Source: a virus | IMG/VR virus record: IMGVR_UViG_3300027974_000077 | Span: 1-36,908 of that record | Strand: one strand, 5' to 3' | Length of the DNA stretch: 36,908 nucleotides | Notes under the pieces: model-generated | The model's input: only the letters and a program-made list of their open reading frames with translations | Databases searched by the model: none | Told to the model about the DNA's origin: nothing | Program-made: the position numbers and the translations under genes | Shown here: positions 1 through 9,000 of the stretch, one piece after another | Numbering within the stretch: position 1 is the first letter of the stretch | Layout of the letters: each line of letters begins with the position of its first letter

Positions 1-627
1 AACATAGTCAACTATTCATACGGATTTGTTGAAGGATCCGTTGCTGCAAAAACAGAGTTTTTAAATAATCTTGGATCTGCTGTTGCAGAGCAGGCTTCCC
101 TATTTATTGACTCAAATGCAAGGGTAGATGAACAATCACTTCATCACGTATATGAATGGTATAACGCAGGTAGCCCAACAGCAAGACTATTTGATATTAA
201 GTACTCTATCAACAATCGTGGTTTATCATTCACATCTGATTTTAAACAATCTGTTACAGTTCAAAGAGGATCTAATACTCCATTTTATGATAAGGCAAGA
301 ATTATGGAAAATGGAATAGAAGTTACAATCGCACCAAAAAATGCTCAGGCTTTAAGGTTTGAAGTTGGTGGAGATGTTGTTTATACCAAGAAGCCAGTAA
401 CTGTACAAAACCCTGGAGGAAATGTACATGGCAAGTTTGAAAATACATTTGATACATTTTTTAAAGTTTATTTTACTCAAGCATTTTTAAGATCTAGTGG
501 TCTATCGCAATACTTTAATAATCCAACGGTATATAAAGCAAACTTGCGTAGAGGTAAAACTGGTGGTAAGAGTGTTGGTAAAGCAGTAGGATATCGTTGG
601 GTAGCAAATGCTAAGGTGGTGGCATAA
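1..627 (+). CDS. Head-tail connector / neck protein (partial, 5' end missing)
   Basis: The reading frame is open from base 1 and ends at TAA 625-627, leaving 208 residues; the true start lies upstream of the window. It sits directly before a tail terminator-like gene and the major tail protein, the usual place of HK97 gp10-like neck or tail-completion proteins. The C-terminal part is basic and Gly-rich (around RRGKTGGKSVGKAVG), and there is no signal peptide or membrane segment. The next ATG overlaps its stop by one base, so the two genes are probably translationally coupled. I assign the role from position and size, not from a motif; another head-tail joining protein is equally possible. Confidence 0.5.
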   Translation, partial: NIVNYSYGFVEGSVAAKTEFLNNLGSAVAEQASLFIDSNARVDEQSLHHVYEWYNAGSPTARLFDIKYSINNRGLSFTSDFKQSVTVQRGSNTPFYDKARIMENGIEVTIAPKNAQALRFEVGGDVVYTKKPVTVQNPGGNVHGKFENTFDTFFKVYFTQAFLRSSGLSQYFNNPTVYKANLRRGKTGGKSVGKAVGYRWVANAKVVA

Positions 628-1214
628 TGGCAGAATCTGGTTCAGTGTTTAATACTCCACAGTTATGGGTTAATGCATATTTGCAAGAAAAATTAGCAGA
701 GATTATAGTAGACAACCCAGATACACCACAAGATGAAACTGCTGGAATAGGTGTTCCCTTTTTCCCATCAAAACCAGTATCACTTGATGAACTAACAGAA
801 AAGTGGGTTGTTGTTAATGATCAAAGACTTCAGTACTCTGGCGTAATGGCTGTATGGGATAGGCTAGTTCGCATGCGTAGATCTCCATTCCCACATATAA
901 AGCAAGAACAACTTTTATATTATTTTTATGCTACAGAGGATTATGTAACAGAGGTTATGGTTCAGGTTCAAGAGGCTGTTTTAAGATTAATGGATCGTGA
1001 AGATGAGACAGCAGAAGAGATTAATGAATGGGCAAAAAACCATGCCCCAATTGCTGGAATGAACTGTCAGTTTTATTTTCATAAATTTAAGGTATATCAA
1101 CTGGAAGAAGTCAGAGATATCATTGATTTTGGTACAGCCAGAACTTACGGCGGTAACAAGATAATTATTGATTTTGAATACCATCAATCAGACCTAGCCA
1201 AAAACTCAATATAA
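627..1214 (+). CDS. Tail terminator / tail completion-like protein
   Basis: This 195-residue soluble protein starts at an ATG sharing its first base with the preceding stop codon. It lies between a neck-type gene and the major tail protein, where long-tailed phages encode the protein that caps the tail tube and joins it to the head. The centre is rich in aromatic residues (QLLYYFYATEDYV) followed by a predicted helix (VQEAVLRLMDRE) and a C-terminal beta-rich section, which suits the alpha/beta fold of tail terminators. There is no diagnostic motif, so the call rests on gene order. After its stop there is a 79-base gap holding a promoter for the next gene. Confidence 0.5.
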   Translation: MAESGSVFNTPQLWVNAYLQEKLAEIIVDNPDTPQDETAGIGVPFFPSKPVSLDELTEKWVVVNDQRLQYSGVMAVWDRLVRMRRSPFPHIKQEQLLYYFYATEDYVTEVMVQVQEAVLRLMDREDETAEEINEWAKNHAPIAGMNCQFYFHKFKVYQLEEVRDIIDFGTARTYGGNKIIIDFEYHQSDLAKNSI

Positions 1215-1231
1215 TAAATAATTAAAAAGGC

Positions 1232-1240
1232 TGTTATACT
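1232..1240 (+). promoter_or_regulatory. Extended -10 promoter for the major tail protein
   Basis: TGTTATACT matches an extended -10 box (TGnTATAAT with one mismatch) in the gap before the major tail gene. No good -35 box is placed 16-18 bases upstream. Transcription would begin near 1247, giving a leader of about 47 bases ending in AGAGG before the ATG at 1294. A terminator after the gene makes this look like a single-gene transcript. Confidence 0.5.
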
Positions 1241-1293
1241 TAATACTGAGGAAACAAGCCCTTTATTCTATAAGAAAAAAAGAGGTGAAAACT

Positions 1294-1947
1294 ATGGCAT
1301 ATACAAGAGGTAACAGTTCACAAATCATCGTGGGTGCAGCAGCACTTTTCACATATGAAGGTGGACAACTTCAAGACTCAGACCTTCCAGCATACGCAAA
1401 TGGAGTATCATTTAAAGATACACTGTCTTTGACAGCAAATGAAGATGACTTCCGCAATGTTGGTTACACAATGAATGGTTTGGAACTACAGTTCCAGCCA
1501 GATTTTGGTGAGGTTGCAGTGGATCAGGTGCTTGACGTTGCTAAACTATACAAGCAAGGCATGCAAGTAAACTTGAACACAACATTCGCAGAGGCAACTC
1601 TCGAAAATCTTCTTGTTGCATTAGCAGCAAAAGATACAGACAAGTCTGACCTAACAGGTACAGGACTTGCAACAGGTTCTATGGAACTTAACCTTTCTGC
1701 AGGCGAACTAGGCGAATGCCCAGTTGAGCGTGGTTTGGTAGCAGTTGGTCCAGGTACAGGTGACTGTGCAGCAGGATCTTCAATCGAACGTATTTATGTT
1801 GCATACCGTGCACTTTCAATCGAAAATGTAACAGTATCAGCAAAGCGTGACGAAGCGACAATGTTTGAAGTATCTTTCCGCCTTCTTCCAAATGATGATG
1901 CATCATACGGTAAGATCGTAGATCGTACAATTCCAGCAGCAGTCTAA
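1294..1947 (+). CDS. Major tail (tube) protein
   Basis: A 217-residue protein with the composition expected of a siphovirus tail tube subunit: rich in Thr, Ala, Gly and beta-prone stretches, no membrane segment, starting MAYTRGNSSQIIVGAAA. It lies before the tail assembly chaperones and tape measure gene, the standard position of the tube protein. I choose ATG 1294 because AGAGG (1281-1285) sits 8 bases upstream; a GTG at 1285 is in frame but lies inside that binding site. Codons are more uniform and C-ending (AAC, TTC, GAC) than in nearby genes, typical of a highly expressed structural gene, and it has its own promoter and a strong terminator. Confidence 0.75.
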   Translation: MAYTRGNSSQIIVGAAALFTYEGGQLQDSDLPAYANGVSFKDTLSLTANEDDFRNVGYTMNGLELQFQPDFGEVAVDQVLDVAKLYKQGMQVNLNTTFAEATLENLLVALAAKDTDKSDLTGTGLATGSMELNLSAGELGECPVERGLVAVGPGTGDCAAGSSIERIYVAYRALSIENVTVSAKRDEATMFEVSFRLLPNDDASYGKIVDRTIPAAV

Positions 1948-1964
1948 TACAACTTAATAACATT

Positions 1965-2005
1965 ATTGCCCTTCTCATTAATTTGAGCGGGGCAATTTTG
2001 TTTTT
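1965..2005 (+). terminator. Rho-independent terminator after the major tail gene
   Basis: ATTGCCC (1965-1971) pairs with GGGCAAT (1990-1996), and an inner CTC/GAG pair closes an AT-rich loop. The stem is followed by TTTGTTTTT (1997-2005). It starts 17 bases after the tail gene stop. Its T-run runs straight into the next promoter (TGGTATACT, 2005-2013). Confidence 0.85.
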
Positions 2006-2013
2006 GGTATACT
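2005..2013 (+). promoter_or_regulatory. Extended -10 promoter, leaderless start of the long tail chaperone
   Basis: TGGTATACT is an extended -10 box. Its hexamer ends at 2013 and the ATG begins at 2020, so the expected start of transcription falls on or next to the ATG and no ribosome binding site fits. TTGAGC (1983-1988) could be a poor -35 box at 19-base spacing. The first base of the box is the last T of the preceding terminator. Confidence 0.65.
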
Positions 2014-2019
2014 ATATAG

Positions 2020-2700
2020 ATGGCTACTGAAATTTATAAAATAAACTATATATATTTAATAGATGGTGAAGAGTTAGAAATATCACCATTAAAAATAAAA
2101 TATCTAAGACGTTTTATGGAAAAATTTGAAGATGTTAAAAAGGCCAAAAATGATTATGAAACTATCACGGCATTATCTATTTGTGCTATGGAATGCATGA
2201 AACAGTTTAAGCCAGATATAGCAACAAGCATTGATCGTTTTGAGGAGTTTGTAGATTTAAAGACAATCTATAAACTACTTGATTTTTCGGCTGGTATAAA
2301 AATAGACAAAGACTCAGAAGAACCAGTAAAGAAACAAGCAGTAGAGAGTGGATCTTCTTGGGATGATTTGGATTTAGCACAACTAGAATCAGAGGTGTTT
2401 CTTCTTGGCATATGGAAAGATTATAACGAGTTGGAAAAATCTCTCTCTATGCCAGAACTTACTGCAGTCTTGAATGTTAAAAGAGAAGAAGACTACACGC
2501 ATAAAAAATTTCTAGCAGCCATGCAGGGAGTTGATTTAGATAAAAACAATAAATCAAACGAATGGGAAGAAATGAAGGCTAGAGTGTTTAGCAAAGGCAA
2601 AGCAGCCAATGCAAATGATATAGTTGCCCTTCAAGGACAAAATGCAGCAAATGCAGGATTTGGCATTGGAATGGGCCTGACATATGAAAGAATTGATTAA
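2020..2700 (+). CDS. Tail assembly chaperone, long form (GT-like)
   Basis: A 226-residue protein. Residues ~1-110 are clearly homologous to the next gene product (PLKIKYLRRFMEKF against PLKISLLRPFMKKF; DLKTIYKLLDFSAG against DLPTVYKIIDAASG). Residues ~115-226 form an extra domain (SWDDLDLAQLESEVFLLG onward) resembling the T-part of actinophage chaperones. Such proteins keep the tape measure soluble and recruit tube subunits. In most siphophages the short (G) and long (GT) forms come from one gene by programmed frameshift; here the long form is its own gene before the short one. It has no ribosome binding site and appears to be translated from a leaderless message, which may keep its level low. 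Confidence 0.75.
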   Translation: MATEIYKINYIYLIDGEELEISPLKIKYLRRFMEKFEDVKKAKNDYETITALSICAMECMKQFKPDIATSIDRFEEFVDLKTIYKLLDFSAGIKIDKDSEEPVKKQAVESGSSWDDLDLAQLESEVFLLGIWKDYNELEKSLSMPELTAVLNVKREEDYTHKKFLAAMQGVDLDKNNKSNEWEEMKARVFSKGKAANANDIVALQGQNAANAGFGIGMGLTYERID

Positions 2701-2716
2701 AAAATAATACCTGCTA

Positions 2717-2725
2717 TGGTATAAT
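2717..2725 (+). promoter_or_regulatory. Extended -10 promoter for the short tail chaperone
   Basis: TGGTATAAT is a perfect extended -10 box in the 50-base gap between the two chaperone genes. TTAAAA (2697-2702) is a weak -35 candidate at 17-base spacing. Transcription would start near 2732, giving a leader of about 19 bases that contains GGAGG (2742-2746) just before ATG 2751. Confidence 0.65.
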
Positions 2726-2750
2726 TAACTATCAACCTAACGGAGGAAAA

Positions 2751-3080
2751 ATGACTGACAATGTAGAAAATACTGTTCAAAAGTTAAGACTTGTTGACGG
2801 TACAGAGTTTGAAGTAAAACCGCTAAAGATTTCACTATTGCGACCATTCATGAAGAAGTTTACTGGTCTAACAGAAGTAGCGGATGATAATGACAAGTCA
2901 ATGGATCTACTGCTCGACTGCGTTCAAATTGCATTTAAGCAATTCTATCCAGATCTTGCAGAAGATAGAGAAAAACTTGAAGAAAGCCTAGACCTTCCAA
3001 CGGTCTACAAGATCATCGATGCAGCATCTGGATTCTCACTTTCAGATACAACAGCACTCGTTGGTCAAATGTCAAAATAA
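2751..3080 (+). CDS. Tail assembly chaperone, short form (G-like)
   Basis: A 109-residue protein that is a paralogue of the N-terminal half of the preceding gene product, with shared blocks around residues 22-36 and 79-96. It lacks the C-terminal extension, so it matches the short (G) chaperone that is normally made in excess over the long form. It has a perfect extended -10 promoter and a strong GGAGG binding site, and uses more C-ending codons than the long paralogue, consistent with higher expression. It lies 17 bases upstream of the tape measure gene. I looked for a slippery heptamer leading into a downstream frame near its end and found none that would extend it usefully. Confidence 0.75.
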   Translation: MTDNVENTVQKLRLVDGTEFEVKPLKISLLRPFMKKFTGLTEVADDNDKSMDLLLDCVQIAFKQFYPDLAEDREKLEESLDLPTVYKIIDAASGFSLSDTTALVGQMSK

Positions 3081-3097
3081 AAAAGAGGGTGTAATGA

Positions 3098-6000
3098 TTG
3101 TCTGATGTAAACGCTAATATTGGCATTGTCTTTGATACTACAGAGGCACTTGCTAGTTTACGTCAATTACAGGCTGGTCTGAGTCGATTCAATCAGTCAC
3201 TAACTCAGGGCAATGTTGCAGCAGCAAATGCTCAAAAAGGTCTTAATGATCAATTAGTTCAGGCAATCAACTCTACTGGTAAATTTGTTGCATCACAAAA
3301 AACAGTAGCAACAAGCACAAGTGCATTCACAACAGCACTTGAAAAAAATCAACTCAGCATGCGTGAGTACTTTAGGTACACCGCTGCAGCAGCAACTGCA
3401 AATACAAAGGTTTTGGGTCGTGCTTTTACTGCTGAAAGAGACATAATTAACCGTGCTCGTAGAGATAGAGTAAAGGCACTTCAGTCTCAATATATACAAC
3501 TAACAAGTGCTAACGGTGAACTTGTAAAAGTTTTGAAGGTAGTTCCAAAACATCTTGAAATGACCAATGGACGATATGCAGACTATGCAACTAGAGTCCA
3601 GATGGCTGCACAAAGACAACAACTTCTTAATCAGTTAATTAAACAAGGCTCTACCCAACTTTTAAATTTTGGTAAAAATACACAGTGGGCAGGTCGCCAG
3701 TTAATGGTTGGTTTGACAATTCCACTTACAATGCTTGGTTCTGTTGCAATGAAGACATTCCGTGATATGGAAGAGGCGGTTGTTAAGTTTACAAGAGTCT
3801 ATGGTGATATGACGACAACATCTGATGCAACCAATAAGGCTGTTCAAGATATTCAAAGACTTGGCAAAGAATTTACAAAATACGGAATAGCAGTAAAAGA
3901 CACAGTTGAAATGGCAGCCAAAGCAGCAGCAATGGGTCTTACAGGAAATGATCTAAATCAGCAGGTGATTGCAGCAACAAAACTTTCTGTACTTGGTCAA
4001 GTTGAACAACAGCAAGCACTTGAGACAACAATTTCTTTGCAAAATGCTTTTGGTATTGCTGCAACAGATCTTGCACAAAAAATTAACTTTCTTAACGCAG
4101 TAGAAAACCAAACAGTACTTTCTATTGAAGACTTAACTATTGCAGTTCCAAAGGCTGGACCAGTTATTAAACAACTTGGTGGAAGTGTAGAAGATCTTGC
4201 ATTCTTTATGACTGCAATGAAAGAGGGCGGAATTAATGCATCAGAAGGTGCTAATGCTCTCAAGTCTGGTCTTGCTTCTATGATCAATCCTTCAAAAAAG
4301 GCTAGTGAATTTCTTGCGGGACTTGGAATAAATATTAAAGGACTTGTTGAAGCAAACAAGGGAGATCTAAAAGGAACTGTTGTAGGATTTGCTAGAGCAC
4401 TTGATACATTAGATCCACTTAACCGTGCAAGAGCAATTGAGCAACTATTTGGTAAGTTCCAGTTTGCTCGTTTGTCAACACTCTTTCAAAATGTTACAAA
4501 AGATTCTTCACAAGCAGCAAGAGCACTTGGATTAGCAGGGGCATCAGTTGAAGAACTAGCAATTCTATCTGAGCGAGAATTAGGCAAAGTAGAAAATGCA
4601 GTTGGAGTCAAATTTCAAAAATCAATTGAACAATTAAAGCAAGAGTTAGTTCCAGTTGGTAAGGCATTCCTAGAAGCATTAACTCCAATTGTTAATTTCT
4701 TTGGAAAAATTTTAGAAAGATTTAATAACTTTAGTGATGGCACTAAAAAAGCCATTGCGGTTGTTATTGGAGTTGTTGGTGGTTTAGCACCAGTTGCACT
4801 GATGACATTTGGTTTGCTTGCAAACGGTCTTGCAAACTTAATTAAATTCTTTGCAATGCTTCGTGGTGGCATGGCAAAACTTAATGGACAAAATGCAGTT
4901 CTTGGTGGAGGATTTGATTATTTAACACAACAGGAAATTGAAAATCTTACAGAAACAAATGCTTTGCATATGTCTCACAAAACACTTATTGATACATTTA
5001 ATGTTGAGGCAGGATCTGTTAATGCACTAGCAGCAGCATATGCAAATGCAGGATCACAGGCTAGAGCACTTGCTGCCTCAAGTCCAGGACTATTTAATGC
5101 AGCCCCAGGTGCTAAGGGAGCGGTATCTGGAATTAGAATGTCATCAGGTGGAGTAGTACCAGGTACTGGAAATAAGGATACAGTTCCAGCAGTACTAACT
5201 CCTGGTGAAGTTGTTTTAACAAAGCAAACAGTTAAAGATAACCCAGAGACTGTTGCAGCATTGCAAAATGGAAGTGTTAGAAAGTACATGGCTGGCACTG
5301 CAGATAATTCAAGAAGTGGTGCAAGTTATCGTGGAACACATAATCTCATTATGGGAAGATCTGGATTTGATAATGGACAACTATCACAAACTCAGTCCAT
5401 AACACCTTCTAAAGATCTGCCAGGATTTTTACAAAAAGAATATGACAGAATTGCAAAATTAAATGAAGCAAACCTTAAGCGTTATGCAGAACTTACTGGT
5501 ATGGGCACAGAAAAAACAATGGAAGAAATTCGTGCTGCAGTCCTTAAAAACTTTGAAGAATTACTTGCAGAAGTTAAAGCAAAAACTGGAAAACTTACAC
5601 AAGAAGGATTAAATGAAATAGGAAAGGCTCCAGGTGCTGATGGTGGACCAAGCATCATGGGGAGATGGTTTAAGAAGTTTGATGAAGGTCAAGGCGGATC
5701 TTTTGCACACGTAGGAGATACACATAAAGTTGACATTGGAACAGCAAGTGGTTTAAAAGTTTCTCCAAAGATCCAAAAGCAGATGGATATTGTTAAAGCC
5801 TATTATGCAGAAACTGGAAGACAAGCACCAGATGTAAGAGTTGCAGATGCATTTGGATTTGACATGAAGCAGTCTGTCAATAGAGGAATGGCAAGCCCAA
5901 ATCAAAAGAATTTTGAAAAGAAAAATGGAAAAACTGTAGGCTCTGCATTTGAAGAAGAGTTTGCAAAGACTGGTGCTGAAAAATGGAAGACCATGACAGA

Positions 6001-9000
6001 ACTTGTCGGTGCAGATTTTGACAAGATTCATGCCCAGGCAGAAATTTATGACAAGGCATTGCTTCAAAAAATTCAGGCATGGAATCAAGAAAATGCAGGG
6101 AAAAAGATTCCAGAGCCTTTCACAGATGATGTATTCTTAAAGTTAGAGTCAGAAGTTAGAAAAGACATAGACTCCCTTATTCCTGATTTTAAGGCTGTAA
6201 TTGAAACAGCAAAAAGAACTATCACTGCACTTAGAACATCTATTAAGCAAGAAGATCTTGGACCAATTAATGATCGCCTTGCAAAAGCAGGTGCTGGAAC
6301 TCTTGGTCCAAAAGCAAGTAATGCAAAATATGGAAATGTTGAAGCAAGAACTGCATCAGAGGTTCTTGGAACTATAGATGATCTTCCAGAAAGTGTTGAA
6401 AAGAGTTTAACCAAAGCAGAACAGATAGCACAAACTGCTTCACCTTCAAAGAGAACTAGAAAACTTGGACAAGATATTGGAGATGGACTTATTGAAGGCA
6501 TGAAGTCTAGAGAAGCAGGTGTGGCTTCACAATCAGATAGACTTGCAAACGCTGCATCAAATATTGATACTGCAAATCTTGAAAAATACAGGATTATGAA
6601 AGAAGATCCTGAAATGCGTCAAAGACAAAAGTCTATAGACAGACACTATAGAAAATTAACTGGAAAGTTAGTAACTACTACAAAATTAAATGATGCAATT
6701 GCAAGACAAACAAAAACTACGAGTGTAAATGTTGCTGAGTCTGCTGCACAAGAGCAAAGACTAAATGATTTAAGACAACAAGAGATTATTGCAAAAGAGC
6801 AAGCAGTTAGAAATGCACAGGATGCAGCAGCAGCAGGGAACTACCCAGGAACATCTCAGTCAGATCTTGTTGCTGGAGATATAGGGTTTATTGGACCACT
6901 TACACCAGAACAACAAAAAACAAATGCTGCAAACCTTAAAGCACAAAGAAAATTAGAAGTTCAGCAGGCAAGGGGAATGCGTAGAGAAGCAGTTGGGCAA
7001 TATTCTGGTAAGGTTGCAGGAGCACTTGGTACTGCTGCAATGGTTTCTGGTATGGCTGGAGCACCAACACAAGTCACAGCAGCACTTGGAACTGGATCTA
7101 TGGTTGCATCATTTGCACCAATGCTTGCTGGTCTTAGCGGTCCACAGGGTCTTGCACTTGGAGTGGCAGCAGCAGCGGGATCTGTATGGCTAATGAAGAA
7201 ACACTTTGATGCTACAGTTAAGAAGCAAGTTGATTATATTAATTCTATATCTGCAACAACAGATAAGATGAAGAAAATTGGTGAAATAACAGGTAAGGTT
7301 GGAGCCTCAGAACTTTATTCAAGAAAGAGACAAGAAGGCAGTGCTGATAGATATACAAAGATATTTGAAAGAGGAAAGAGTCAATTTGGAACAGATTTCT
7401 TCCAATCAGATGTTGGAAAGTCTATAAAAGAATCTTTTGTAAAAGATCTTGCAGCAGGTGGAGATCAAGCATCTAAAAAACTAGCATTGCAACTTTCTGC
7501 TTATATTTCTGATGGAATATTAACTGCTGAACAAGCATATAGCGTAGCAAGACAAATTGGCTTAGATCTTGGCAACATGACAATTGGAACAAAGATTCAA
7601 GGTGAAATAACAAATCTCGTTGGACCAGATGGCCAAAACTTACTTGTTGATCCGCTTACAATTAGAATTAAAATAATTAATACGCAAAATGAAATTACAG
7701 ATGCAATGACAACGGCTGCAACAAATGCTCAAAGAACTGGTAGTGCATCTTCTGCCTCTACAGATTCTTTTGCTGCAGCACAGGCACTTCAGTCTCAAAA
7801 TCTAACCATTATACAGGCTCAAAGAGATGCACAAAAGAAAATGTATGATGATGAAATACGCAAACTTGAAGCACAAAAACTAGCAACTGCAGATAAAGCA
7901 AAACAATTAGTAATAGATGGAAAGATAGAAGATGTTAAAAAACGACAAGCAAAAGATGATGCAAAATTAAACTCATTTACAGCAAAAAGTTTAAAACAAA
8001 CTTCAGACTTATTTGATAAATCATTAAAGGGTAAACTTCCTGGTCAGATAGGTATGAATAAGAATGCAGTTATTTCTGCATCAAGAAATGCTGTTTCTGC
8101 AAAATATACTGGAGATGCAGCCCCACTTGCCAAAGCGTTGCTTTCACAAACCAAGGGACTTAAATCAGAAAAGATAGAAGTTTTAATTAACACATTGGTT
8201 TCTGGCGGTCAACTAGATACTGTTTCTGCAACAAACTTATTAAATATATTTGGCAAAGATGAAAATGGCATGTATACACAAATTACAGCAGCACTTAAAA
8301 TGCAAGATCCTGGCAAGGTTCAGCAACTGCTTACAATACTTTCTAATTTTGATGAAGAAACTGCAAAAGATATTTTTGTAAAGATGACATCAAAAGAAGG
8401 TGCAGCAACATTTGAAAATAATATGAATACCTTAAGTTCTTTAATGCAACTTGATGGTAAAGAGTTAGACTTAGAAGTATTCTTAAAAACAAAGGGAAAC
8501 CTAGAAAAACTAAGTGCACTATTAGATAGCGTAGATAGTAAAATTGGAACTGAGCCTGTAACTCTTACTGTAATAGAAGACATAGTTAAGGCAAATCCAG
8601 ATATGCCAGACATGACGGCTTTAATAAGTGATTGGGATAAGTGGAAAGATAAAGATCCAAAAATTCAAAAGAGTGTTGTTCTTACATATATAGAACTTTA
8701 TAAAACAATCGGAAAATCAGAAATTGCACAGTACAGAAAAAATAAATCTATACCATCAGTAGTAACCGACTCTGCCGTTACTGGAATGATTGCAAATGAT
8801 CTATTGCCAAACAAAGTTCCAACATCAATTCCAAGCAACAAGCCAGGACCTGCTTCAAATACAAATTCAACAGGAGCAAATCCACTAGACTTCCTTGACT
8901 CACTTGCAATGAGAATTAAAAATGTTCGTGACGGAGCCTTCGATGCAACAACCCCACTTAAATCTATGATTGCAGCATTTAGTGGAAAGCAGGCTCAAAA

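Noticed and set aside
1688-1978. A 96-codon - strand frame over the major tail gene and terminator
   Set aside because: It lies opposite a well supported gene and runs through the terminator hairpin; its Leu/His-rich translation has no recognisable features.
3070-3100. A-rich stretch at the end of the short chaperone as a frameshift site
   Set aside because: The run of A lies at and after the stop codon, and a shift there would not create a long chaperone because the long form is already encoded separately upstream.
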